Shown here piece by piece: positions 7,403-13,972 of a DNA stretch of 13,972 nucleotides. The translations under genes were made by a program, and so were the position numbers. Position 1 is the first letter of the stretch, and each line of letters begins with the position of its first letter. The DNA lies in assembly GCA_016285615.1 (NCBI GenBank), contig JAEERB010000062.1:1-13972 (forward strand). The letters are read 5' to 3'. The notes under the pieces are model-generated. The model was not told the origin of the DNA. It searched no databases and saw only the letters and a list, made by a program, of their open reading frames with translations. This DNA comes from Bacteroidales bacterium (GTDB lineage Bacteria > Bacteroidota > Bacteroidia > Bacteroidales > WCHB1-69).

Positions 7403-7424
7403 GTGATTATCACCATATAATAAG

Positions 7425-7460
7425 AACATCGGCAGAAGTTTTTCAACCAATGCCGATGTT
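7425..7460 (-). terminator. Terminator-like hairpin after rprY
   Basis: AACATCGGCA (7425-7434) and TGCCGATGTT (7451-7460) are perfect 10-nt inverted repeats around a 16-nt loop. Read on the minus strand the stem begins 84 nt after the rprY stop codon and is followed by CTTATTATAT, which is only moderately T-rich. It most likely ends the rprXY transcript before the efflux promoter begins, although the long loop and weak T tail leave room for another regulatory role. Confidence 0.5.
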
Positions 7461-7543
7461 GTATCAATGAATAGGTGTTTTTGTTCAACGAAAAGTGCAG
7501 CTAAAAGGCGTCTTGAAGGCGCTAAAATAGCCGCTAATCGTGG

Positions 7544-8236
7544 TTAGAGGACGATTTTGAATCCTTTGCCGTGAATGTTGATGATCTGTACCGACGGGTC
7601 GTCCTTGAAATGCTTGCGCAGTTTGGTGATGTAAACGTCCATGCTGCGGGCATTGTAGTAGCTGTCGTCGCCCCAGATTTTCTTGAGCACGTAGCCGCGC
7701 TCCAGCAGTTCGTTCTTTTTGTTGAGCAGCATCACCAGCAATTCGACCTCGCGTGTGGTGAGTTTCACCTCTTTGCCGTTGGCGTAAGTCAGCGATTGTT
7801 TATTGGAGTCGAAAACGATACTTCCCATCTGGAAGGTGGTTTGGGCTGGCTCACCGCTTTCGGGCATGGTCCGACGAATCAGTGCCTGCAGGCGTGCCAG
7901 CAGTACCTCCATCGAGAAAGGCTTCGTGATGTAATCGTCGCCGCCAATCGAGAGACCTTCAATCATGTCTTCTTGCAAGCTCTTGGCAGTCAGGAAGATG
8001 ATAGGAATGTGCTTGTCCAGCTTGCGTATCTCTTTCGCCAAGGTGAAGCCGTCTTTCAGGGGCATCATCACGTCAATAAGGCAGATGTCGAAATCATGTG
8101 CGCAGAACATCTCGTAGGCCACCTCTCCATTGTTGGCATGGGCTACCACATAGCCCTTGGCGGTAAGGTATTCGGTGAGAACTTTGCCCAAATTGACATC
8201 GTCTTCGGCGAGTAGGATTCTGATTTTATTTTCCAT
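7544..8236 (-). CDS. rprY: OmpR-family response regulator, RprY-like
   Basis: A 230-residue DNA-binding response regulator paired with the upstream kinase. The receiver domain (about 5-120) has the acidic pair Glu11-Asp12-Asp13, the phosphoacceptor Asp55 in DICLIDVMMP, Thr83 in FLTAKS, and Lys105-Pro106 in YITKPF. The winged-helix domain (about 133-229) contains LTTREVELLVMLL, the recognition-helix region NARSMDVYITKLRKHF and the final IHGKGFKIVL. The LTAKSLQEDMIEGLSIGGDDYITKPFSMEVL wording is close to what I know of Bacteroides RprY. It begins 4 nt after the kinase stop codon, so the two are co-translated. It lies immediately upstream of the efflux operon, which is therefore a likely target. 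Confidence 0.9.
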   Translation of the reverse strand: MENKIRILLAEDDVNLGKVLTEYLTAKGYVVAHANNGEVAYEMFCAHDFDICLIDVMMPLKDGFTLAKEIRKLDKHIPIIFLTAKSLQEDMIEGLSIGGDDYITKPFSMEVLLARLQALIRRTMPESGEPAQTTFQMGSIVFDSNKQSLTYANGKEVKLTTREVELLVMLLNKKNELLERGYVLKKIWGDDSYYNARSMDVYITKLRKHFKDDPSVQIINIHGKGFKIVL

Positions 8237-8240
8237 AATG

Positions 8241-9800
8241 CTATTTTTTTAATGGTAAGTGAATCGTGAAAGTGCTGCCGTGTTTGAGCTCGCTTTCCAC
8301 GGTAATAAATCCACCGTGTAAAAATACAATTTTTTTCACATATCCAAGTCCCAGTCCATAACCTTTGTTATCGTGTATGTTTCCCTTGGAAACACGGTAA
8401 AATTCGTTGAAAATCTTCTTCTGGTCTTTCTTTGAAATGCCGATTCCGTTGTCCTTGATGGAAATAGTGAGGTGCTTTTTGTCGGAAAAAGTGCGAATCT
8501 CTATTTCCGGTTTTGTGGGTGAGTATTTGATGGCATTTTCGGTCAGGTTGATGATGACATTTTCGATGTGCGACGGGTCGGCGAGAATGATGGGATTCTC
8601 GGCGTCGAGCAGAAGGCGGAGTGTGCCGTCGTTGGACGAAATTTGCAGCGAAACCGCATCGGCAACATGCTGTATAATCTTATGAACATCAATACGTTCC
8701 AGCTTGATGGCCAACTGCCCCTTGTTGAGTTGCGCCAGCTGCAAAATGTCGTTCACCATCTTCTTCAGGCGGTTGTTCTCATCTTGAATGATGGAGATGT
8801 AGGTCTTGCGGAAGCCCGCATCGGTGATGTTCTCGTCGCTCAGCGCCTCGCATGCCAGCGATATGGTGGAGATGGGCGTCTTGAATTCGTGGGTGATGTT
8901 GTTGACAAAGTCGTTCTTGACATCGGTGATTTTTTTCTGCCTGTACAGGCGGCCCAATGTCGTGCCGCTGATGATGAGAATGGTCAGCAGGAAGACGATG
9001 ATGAGAATGGCTATCACGCTCATCCTCTGGAAGAAAACGCCACGCTCGGCGGGAAAATAGAGGATGAGGTAGTGGGGCGCACTGAACTTCTCGTTGTACT
9101 TCAAAGTGAAGACATATTCGCTCTTGAGCACGGTCTCCTCGGAATATTCAGCCGGCGGCACCACAAATTCAGAGGTGAGAATATTGAGCAGGGCAAAGTC
9201 AAAGTCGGTGGTGATGCTCTGTTCAACGAGCGATTCCTTGATGATGCGATGCAGAAATTCGCGGTTGAGTAGGGCGCGCGAGTTGCTGTCCATCTCGATG
9301 TAGTTGCCCGGGATAATTCGCGTGTCCGACTTGTTGGGGTTCTTGTGCGTCTCCTTGAACTGGATGGTGGCGTCAAGGTCGGTTTCCCATTTGGTGGGCA
9401 GGAAGCGGTCGCCGTTCTTGTAGGTGGCATCAAAGTAGATGGTGTCAAACTCAGAGATGATGGCGTTGCTGCCCTTGTAGGTGATGGTCGATTTGACCAC
9501 GCCGACAGGCTTGGTGGAGGCCGAGTCGAGTAGGAACTTCTTGGCGAACTTCTGGAAGATAACAGAGGAGGAATCCTTGGCAGACTTGACGTCGGCTACG
9601 GGCGGTGAAGGCAGGGTGTCGCCTTTCAATACCGCATCTATCTTGTTCACAATATCATCGCCTGCCGAGAGCACTTCGCTGACAAATATGCTGCGTTGCA
9701 CCTTCTCGGCCTCGACGTATAGCTTGAAGATGGCCACCACCAATGCGATAGTGGCCGTCGCCAATACAAGAGCCAGTGTGACAAGGATTCGTTTTTTCAT
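8241..9800 (-). CDS. rprX: Sensor histidine kinase, RprX-like
   Basis: A 519-residue membrane sensor kinase. Membrane helix one is near residues 5-27 and helix two near 261-283, enclosing a periplasmic region of about 230 residues that should carry the sensing function. The HisKA domain has phosphoacceptor His304 in NNITHEFKTPIS. The ATPase domain shows the N box (Asn418 and Asn422 in INLTENAIKYS), the G1 box DNGIGIS with Asp450, an F box FNEFYRV, and the G2 box GYGLGLGYVKKIV. There is no HAMP or PAS domain between helix two and the His domain that I can identify. It starts 3 nt after the FISUMP gene stop codon and ends 4 nt before rprY, so all three are probably one translational unit. Confidence 0.92.
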   Translation of the reverse strand: MKKRILVTLALVLATATIALVVAIFKLYVEAEKVQRSIFVSEVLSAGDDIVNKIDAVLKGDTLPSPPVADVKSAKDSSSVIFQKFAKKFLLDSASTKPVGVVKSTITYKGSNAIISEFDTIYFDATYKNGDRFLPTKWETDLDATIQFKETHKNPNKSDTRIIPGNYIEMDSNSRALLNREFLHRIIKESLVEQSITTDFDFALLNILTSEFVVPPAEYSEETVLKSEYVFTLKYNEKFSAPHYLILYFPAERGVFFQRMSVIAILIIVFLLTILIISGTTLGRLYRQKKITDVKNDFVNNITHEFKTPISTISLACEALSDENITDAGFRKTYISIIQDENNRLKKMVNDILQLAQLNKGQLAIKLERIDVHKIIQHVADAVSLQISSNDGTLRLLLDAENPIILADPSHIENVIINLTENAIKYSPTKPEIEIRTFSDKKHLTISIKDNGIGISKKDQKKIFNEFYRVSKGNIHDNKGYGLGLGYVKKIVFLHGGFITVESELKHGSTFTIHLPLKK

Positions 9801-9803
9801 TTG

Positions 9804-11207
9804 TTAGTCTCTAACGCAGCGTACTGAGAAACCGTAGTCGTATTTCTGATTGCTGGTATATAGCATTTTACCTGAATAATTGAGGTGGAAGGCTTCTGCT
9901 TTCTGATCGTCTGCCCATGTGTAGCAGGTCCAGAAGTAGGCAAATTCCGAGAAATATCTGTACTGATTCCAGTCATCACCTTTGAGTTGTCCTGCGGGAC
10001 GGGCTGTGAAGCCTGTGGCATTGTTTGCGGATTGCTCATAACCTACAGAGCATACTGAGGTATATTCTGTCCAGCCGGTGGTGTCAGCAATGGATTTGGC
10101 AATCAGGTTTTCAGGATATTCGTTGTTATGTGCATCGCACTGGAATCTCTTCGTACTATGCAGAACATCAAACATTTGCTGTACTTCGAGTCTGCTGGGA
10201 ACATGCCAGCCGTCGGGGCAAATGCCCTGTAAGCCAGATGGATTTTCTTCGCTGCCCGTGGTGCTGTTATGTGAGGCTGCCGGCCAGTTATACAGATATC
10301 CGTAGGTTTTTAAGAGTCCAGCATCACCGTTGGGGAAATAACGGAGGGCTTGGGTGCAACTGAGTGTGTCGGCAAAATTGATGCTGTCACCGTTAGCAAA
10401 ACGTGTGGTTTTCATGTTTTCTCTCATCCAGCATTGGTAGCCGATGACCACGGTTGAGTACTCGTTGCCGTCAATGTCGGTAACGGTGGGAGTGCTAGGG
10501 CAGGGCAGACTGTCGGCACCCAAGGTGATGCCGAATTGTAAGGTAATGGTCTGCGATTCGGTTAGCGCTTGCCGTACGGGAGCACTTGCGGCTTCTGCAA
10601 CTTTTGCTTTGGTGTAGCCTGTGTATTCCATCATGTCACCCACTTGGAAGGGGCGGTTGGTGATGCCCTTCATGGTGGCGCTGGGGTTATTCGAGCCGAC
10701 AAAGGCTACGGTGTTGGAGCCGCTGCGGCCGCTGTTCACCATTTTTATCGATGAGGTTTGGCCGTTCATGCGGGCAGTCAGGAAATAGATGCCCGGGGTG
10801 GCTAAGGTGACACGCAGTTGGTGGTTGCCGGGTTGGATGGAAGTTAGCGATTGTTTTGTGATAAGGCGGCCTGTAAGGTCGGTAATCTCAACATTCATCG
10901 TTCCGTTTTCGGCTACGGCCAGACTGGTGTATGTGGTGCCTTCAAACGGGTTGGGATTGTTTTGCGACAAAGCAAAGCAGTTGTCTGAAGCAAAATGCTT
11001 GATGCCCGTAGGAGTCATTGTCAGCACGGTGTCGTCAGGCCATGTGAGGGTCTCTGTCCATGCTCGGGTGACATTCTTAATGGTAACACGGTCAAAAGGA
11101 ACTTCTTGGTTGTCGCCGTCTTTGCCGACAAACTTTAAAGTGATAGTTTGTGCCGAAACGGCCGAAAATAGCAACATAGCTGCAAAAAAAGTAAAGAGTA
11201 TTTTCAT
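9804..11207 (-). CDS. Secreted FISUMP-domain protein with internal sorting-domain-like module
   Basis: A 467-residue exported protein of unknown function. A signal peptide (residues 1-19, cleavage after VSA) is followed by a beta-rich repeat-like part with TITLKFVG near 21-28; a similar QTITLQF recurs near 219-225. Residues 78-157 (FALSQNNPNPFEGTT, ITDLTGRLI, PGIYFLTARMNG) look like a type IX secretion type A sorting domain, but placed inside the protein rather than at its C-terminus. Residues about 241-467 form a FISUMP (TIGR02145) domain: TVTDIDGNEYSTVVIGYQCWMRENMKTTRF in segments, GYLYNWPAA, GICPDGWHVPS, and the end GFSVRCVRD. FISUMP domains occur in surface or secreted proteins of Bacteroidota and Fibrobacter without a settled role. 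The gene is 3 nt from rprX and 97 nt after the thioredoxin-like gene. Confidence 0.9.
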   Translation of the reverse strand: MKILFTFFAAMLLFSAVSAQTITLKFVGKDGDNQEVPFDRVTIKNVTRAWTETLTWPDDTVLTMTPTGIKHFASDNCFALSQNNPNPFEGTTYTSLAVAENGTMNVEITDLTGRLITKQSLTSIQPGNHQLRVTLATPGIYFLTARMNGQTSSIKMVNSGRSGSNTVAFVGSNNPSATMKGITNRPFQVGDMMEYTGYTKAKVAEAASAPVRQALTESQTITLQFGITLGADSLPCPSTPTVTDIDGNEYSTVVIGYQCWMRENMKTTRFANGDSINFADTLSCTQALRYFPNGDAGLLKTYGYLYNWPAASHNSTTGSEENPSGLQGICPDGWHVPSRLEVQQMFDVLHSTKRFQCDAHNNEYPENLIAKSIADTTGWTEYTSVCSVGYEQSANNATGFTARPAGQLKGDDWNQYRYFSEFAYFWTCYTWADDQKAEAFHLNYSGKMLYTSNQKYDYGFSVRCVRD

Positions 11208-11231
11208 AGGGTTGAGTTTAAAATGTTATGA

Positions 11232-11319
11232 ATTATTTGTTCTCTGTTCTTTGTTCTTTGAATTTCCTCTTATCTCTTATCTCTCATCTCTCCGTTCTCC
11301 GTTCTCAGTTTTCCACTTT
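11232..11319 (-). repeat. Degenerate tandem 7-nt repeats, purine-rich on the minus strand
   Basis: Read on the minus strand in steps of seven from 11319: AAAGTGG, AAAACTG, AGAACGG, AGAACGG, AGAGATG, AGAGATA, AGAGATA, AGAGGAA, then a 4-nt break ATTC, then AAAGAAC, AAAGAAC, AGAGAAC, AAATAAT. The first two units contain the last codons and the stop codon of the thioredoxin-like gene; the rest fills the spacer before the FISUMP gene. A second, shorter array of the same period lies at 13222-13256, and the unit AAAACTG occurs in both. No promoter-like element is seen in this spacer. Confidence 0.75.
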
Positions 11320-12768
11320 TCTAAACATCGGGTTATTGTCAATTTCCTCTTCCGGGAACATTTGCTGCAGCATTCGTGGCAAGTCGCGGTCGGCATCGGG
11401 AGCGTAGCGTTGCATCAGTTTGCCATTGGGACTGATAAGCAGGTTGTCGGGCAGATTGCCAATCTCTAGGTTAGCAAGCCATTCGTACTGGTCGTTGAAA
11501 TGGATGAACGACCACGGGAATTGTTCGCCGTAGCGACTGACAAACTGGACGAACTTGCTCTCGTCAAAATCGACCGACAGGCTAACAATGGCCAACTTGT
11601 CAGGATAGGTCTCTTGCAGCTTTTTGAGGATGAGCATATTGCGAATGCAGTCCTCGCACGAGCTGTTGAAGATCTGCAAATAAACCCACTTGCCCTGAAG
11701 TTTTTTCAGGTTGAAATTGGCGCCACTGGCCTCTTTGAAGTTGACGTACGGGAAGTCGGTGCCGCTGCGCATACGGAAAATTTGGTTCTTCACATTGTCG
11801 ATGATTTTCTTGTGCGCGGGGAAGCGGGTGCTTTGCTGTATGTAATCGAGGATTTGAAGGATGTTTCTTTGGTCAAATTCCTCATTATCATAGAATTGTC
11901 CTAAGTTTTTGATGATGACCAACTCTCTGATGCGCTCGTTTACCAGTAACGGGTCGCGACCCACCTCGTTGAAAAGGGCCAGATAGTCGGGCTGGTCGTT
12001 GATGTATTTGCCTAAAATGCCTTGGTTGATGAAGTGCGAGTTTAGCAGGTATTGGTCGTAAAAACCATTGAAGAAGTTCATATAGGCAGGGTTGTCGTAC
12101 AGGAGGTATTCGTTGTCGAAATACTTCTCGTACAGCTGTTTGGGGTATTTCTGGTTGATCATCAGGTCGGTCGAGGCGACGCTGTAGTAGATGTATGAGA
12201 GGTAGAAGTTGTCGGGTTGGTAGCGCAAACCGAAGCGCTGGGCGACTTCCCTCTCAATGGTGTCGAGTATGTCGCGACTGGGGCGATAAAGCAGTTCGTC
12301 TTGGAAATAGTCGGTTATGCGGTTGTAGAAGTTGGCGAAACGGAAGATTTTGTAGTTGAGGTCGTTGGTGTCAATGACGGACGGCTTTAGATGGAGTACG
12401 CCTCCATAATATTCAGGGTCAAGCAGTTGGAATAGCTGCTCGTCCATGGAGATGTCGAAATAGTAACTGCGGCCAGGCACAAGGAAAAATTCGGCTTTGG
12501 AGGTTCTTATAACCAATTGAGCCAAAGTTATTTGTGTGGCTTTGTATTTCAAAGAGAACTTGCCAGCCTTGGATATTTTAGCGGTGGCAACGGTTTTTGG
12601 GGTATAGGTGAGCAGGTCGTCAAAAATGACCAGTCGTATATCTTCTCCTTTGGCAAACTCAGCGGTTCCCTCAATGACGATGTCGTTGACTTTCTGTGCG
12701 CTGGCCCTGTTTGACAACGGAAGCGCAAACAGCAGGGACAATATGCAACAGAGGATTACTTTTCGCAT
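11305..12768 (-). CDS. Exported thioredoxin-like (TlpA-type) thiol-disulfide protein
   Basis: I start this gene at the ATG at 12766-12768 rather than at 12849, because the resulting N-terminus MRKVILCCILSLLFALPLSNRASAQ is a clear signal peptide; this gives 487 residues. Residues about 30-110 form a beta-rich region like DUF4369 (IVIEGTAEFAKGEDIRLVIF). A helical middle of about 220 residues is rich in Tyr, Phe and Asn (for example YFDNEYLLYDNPAYMNFF). The C-terminal thioredoxin fold has the redox motif CEDC at Cys371 and Cys374, then LSVDFDESKF and the NLPDNLLISPNGK strand with the expected proline. It should act in the periplasm on protein thiols; substrates are unknown. The gene overlaps coaD by 13 nt, and its stop codon lies within the 7-nt repeat array. 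Confidence 0.88.
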   Translation of the reverse strand: MRKVILCCILSLLFALPLSNRASAQKVNDIVIEGTAEFAKGEDIRLVIFDDLLTYTPKTVATAKISKAGKFSLKYKATQITLAQLVIRTSKAEFFLVPGRSYYFDISMDEQLFQLLDPEYYGGVLHLKPSVIDTNDLNYKIFRFANFYNRITDYFQDELLYRPSRDILDTIEREVAQRFGLRYQPDNFYLSYIYYSVASTDLMINQKYPKQLYEKYFDNEYLLYDNPAYMNFFNGFYDQYLLNSHFINQGILGKYINDQPDYLALFNEVGRDPLLVNERIRELVIIKNLGQFYDNEEFDQRNILQILDYIQQSTRFPAHKKIIDNVKNQIFRMRSGTDFPYVNFKEASGANFNLKKLQGKWVYLQIFNSSCEDCIRNMLILKKLQETYPDKLAIVSLSVDFDESKFVQFVSRYGEQFPWSFIHFNDQYEWLANLEIGNLPDNLLISPNGKLMQRYAPDADRDLPRMLQQMFPEEEIDNNPMFRKVEN

Positions 12769-13220
12769 TCGTTCGAAGGTAGGAAGTTCTGATATGGACC
12801 GCAGTGTTTGTATAATTCTCTCACGGTTGAAGAGGAGAGGTGAGCCCAACGCGGGTTGGTGAGGATAAACAGCGTCTCAATGTCCGGAGCTAACTCTTTG
12901 TTGATGGCCGCCATCTCGCTCTCGTACTGAAAATCTAAGGCGTTGCGTAGTCCGCGTACAATGTATTGGGCTCCGATGTTGTGACAAAAGTCGCAGGTGA
13001 GTCCTTGGTATTCAATGACTTTCACTTTCGGCTCATCGGCGAACACGCGGGCCACCGACTGCATTTGCGCGGTCACGTCGAACAGACGCTCTTTGGCCAC
13101 ATTGCGTCCAAAAGCGATATAGAGTTCGTCGAACAGCGGTAGCGCCCGGCGTACAATATCCTCGTGTCCCTTGGTGAAGGGGTCAAAAGAACCTGGAAAA
13201 ACCGCAATTTTCTTTGTCAT
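12756..13220 (-). CDS. coaD: Phosphopantetheine adenylyltransferase
   Basis: A 154-residue cytoplasmic enzyme that transfers AMP from ATP to 4'-phosphopantetheine, making dephospho-CoA in the coenzyme A pathway. Family marks are AVFPGSFDPFTKGHEDIVRRA at residues 6-26, in segments, with the nucleotidyltransferase motif TKGH at 16-19; the IVRGLRN motif near 87-93 with Arg89 and Arg92; FQYESEMAAIN near 97-107; and LSSSTVREL near 128-136. Length and motif order are normal and no change to a key residue is seen. It starts 38 nt after the corA-like stop codon, across a short 7-nt repeat array, and its 3' end overlaps the start of the thioredoxin-like gene by 13 nt in another frame. Confidence 0.97.
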   Translation of the reverse strand: MTKKIAVFPGSFDPFTKGHEDIVRRALPLFDELYIAFGRNVAKERLFDVTAQMQSVARVFADEPKVKVIEYQGLTCDFCHNIGAQYIVRGLRNALDFQYESEMAAINKELAPDIETLFILTNPRWAHLSSSTVRELYKHCGPYQNFLPSNECEK

Positions 13221-13221
13221 A

Positions 13222-13256
13222 ATAAACTTTCAGTTTTCAGTTTTCAACTTTCAGTT
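13222..13256 (-). repeat. Short tandem 7-nt repeat array upstream of coaD
   Basis: On the minus strand this reads as four heptamers, AACTGAA, AGTTGAA, AACTGAA, AACTGAA, followed by the degenerate AGTTTAT that leads to the coaD ATG. It fills nearly all of the 38-nt gap between the corA-like stop and coaD. Period and purine bias match the longer array at 11232-11319. Confidence 0.7.
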
Positions 13257-13258
13257 CC

Positions 13259-13972
13259 CTAAATCCATCGTTTCCTGATAAACCAGATGAGCAGAATAAT
13301 CAGCAGCACGGCGCAAATGCAAAGGATGATGCCGAAAGCGTAAGGATGGCTATCCAGCGGCAGGGCCACATTCATGCCGTAAAGGCCCGTGATGAAGGTA
13401 AGAGGTAGTACGATGGTCGAGATGATGGTGAGGATGCGCATGATTTCGTTGGTCTTGTTGGCCATCAACGAGTCGAAGGTGCTCGACAGGCCAGCGACCA
13501 ATTCGCCGTAGTCGTCCACCATATCCCACATCTTCTGGTAGAAGTCGAGGATGTTGCCCCAGTAGTCTTCCATATCTTCAGCAAAGCCGCGGATGTCGCC
13601 CGATTCGAATTGGTGGAAGAGTCGCAGTTGCGGCTTGAACATGGTGTTCAACTGGATGATGTTTTTCCTCACGCGCGAGATCTGTTCGATGATCTTTTCG
13701 GGCTTCCGGCTGAACAACTCGTGGTTGATGTTCTCAATCTCACTGCCCATCAATTCTACCAATAGGAAGGTCTCCTTCATCATCCTCTCCAGCACTTTGT
13801 AGAGGATAATGTCGCTGGTGCCGCGCAGGTCATCCTCTTCCAGCTCCGTCTTGTCCAATTTGGCCAGATTGAACAGGTCTTGCACCACATAGTGCGAGTT
13901 GCCCACCGTAATCAGATAGTCGTGACCCCAGAAAATCTTGGTCTCCTCGGTCTTGAGAATATTATTGCGCTT
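13259..13972 (-). CDS. CorA-like magnesium/divalent cation transporter (5' part outside window)
   Basis: The reading frame is open to the right edge, so the N-terminus is missing; 237 residues remain, about two thirds of a normal CorA. A GTG at 13904-13906 is an internal valine rather than a start, since the upstream codons (KIFWGHDYLITV) continue CorA-like sequence. The long helical region typical of CorA is followed by two C-terminal membrane helices, near residues 181-198 and 213-232 of the visible part, with the signature YGMN at the end of the first. CorA proteins form pentameric channels in the inner membrane. The loop after GMN reads VALPLDSHPYAFG and lacks the usual MPEL sequence, so ion preference may differ. 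Basic residues RKRW close the C-terminus, as in CorA. Confidence 0.9.
   Translation of the reverse strand, partial: KRNNILKTEETKIFWGHDYLITVGNSHYVVQDLFNLAKLDKTELEEDDLRGTSDIILYKVLERMMKETFLLVELMGSEIENINHELFSRKPEKIIEQISRVRKNIIQLNTMFKPQLRLFHQFESGDIRGFAEDMEDYWGNILDFYQKMWDMVDDYGELVAGLSSTFDSLMANKTNEIMRILTIISTIVLPLTFITGLYGMNVALPLDSHPYAFGIILCICAVLLIILLIWFIRKRWI

Noticed and set aside
7503..7522. Possible second terminator after rprY (short GCG-rich stem followed by TTTT on the minus strand)
   Set aside because: Only about five pairs with a mismatch and a very tight loop; the hairpin at 7425-7460 is far better.
7571..8215. 214-codon open frame on the plus strand over rprY
   Set aside because: It lies wholly antisense to a response regulator with all catalytic residues intact; the translation has no recognisable motifs and reflects the codon bias of the opposite strand.
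8568..9272. 234-codon plus-strand open frame over rprX
   Set aside because: Fully antisense to the kinase domain and periplasmic region; Val/Glu/Gly-rich with no domain pattern.
10789..11469. 226-codon plus-strand open frame crossing the FISUMP gene and the repeat spacer
   Set aside because: It reads through two real minus-strand genes and the pyrimidine-rich face of the 7-nt repeats; the result is low-complexity Leu/Ser sequence.
12769..12849. Upstream start of the thioredoxin-like gene at 12849
   Set aside because: It would add 27 residues inside coaD in another frame and bury the signal peptide; the ATG at 12768 gives a normal exported N-terminus.
13222..13256. CRISPR array
   Set aside because: The repeats are 7 nt in direct tandem without spacers, and no cas genes are present.

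Overview
This window looks like a chromosomal segment from a member of the Bacteroidales (Bacteroidota). The reasons are: an RprX/RprY-type two-component pair, a secreted FISUMP-domain protein carrying a stretch that resembles a type IX secretion sorting domain, a thioredoxin-like TlpA relative with a DUF4369-like N-terminus, start sites without clear Shine-Dalgarno sequences, and several matches to the Bacteroides -7 promoter element TAnnTTTG. Apart from one small gene, every gene lies on the minus strand. There are no tRNAs, rRNAs, insertion sequences, phage genes or CRISPR arrays that I can see.

Following minus-strand transcription from the right edge, the order is: corA-like Mg2+ transporter (5' end outside the window), coaD, a thioredoxin-like lipid- or periplasm-facing protein overlapping coaD by 13 nt, a FISUMP secreted protein, rprX (sensor kinase) and rprY (response regulator). 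FISUMP, rprX and rprY are packed with gaps of 3 and 4 nt. After rprY comes a 241-nt regulatory spacer with a terminator-like hairpin, a promoter and a perfect 19-nt palindrome. It is followed by a complete tripartite efflux operon: TolC-type outer-membrane channel, lipoprotein adaptor, RND pump, and a DUF2461 gene as the last member. The position of rprXY directly upstream suggests that this pair controls the pump, but that is inference.

The left end holds a small plus-strand gene (825-1025) facing the efflux operon, and the first 143 codons of pyrD (class 1B dihydroorotate dehydrogenase) on the minus strand. The 395-nt spacer between these two divergent genes is the most unusual part of the window. 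It holds a -7-like promoter for each direction, a 15-nt palindrome, and, on the plus strand, a sequence that folds on paper into a three-way junction of about 190 nt. One arm of that fold is a long nested hairpin (691-795) whose internal loops are largely closed by G-U wobbles only if the plus strand is the RNA. A copy of one hairpin strand recurs just in front of the small gene's start codon, which would allow switch-like alternative pairing. I do not recognise this RNA.

Two intergenic spacers (11232-11319 and 13222-13256) contain degenerate tandem 7-nt repeats, purine-rich on the transcribed strand; one of them includes the stop codon of the thioredoxin-like gene.
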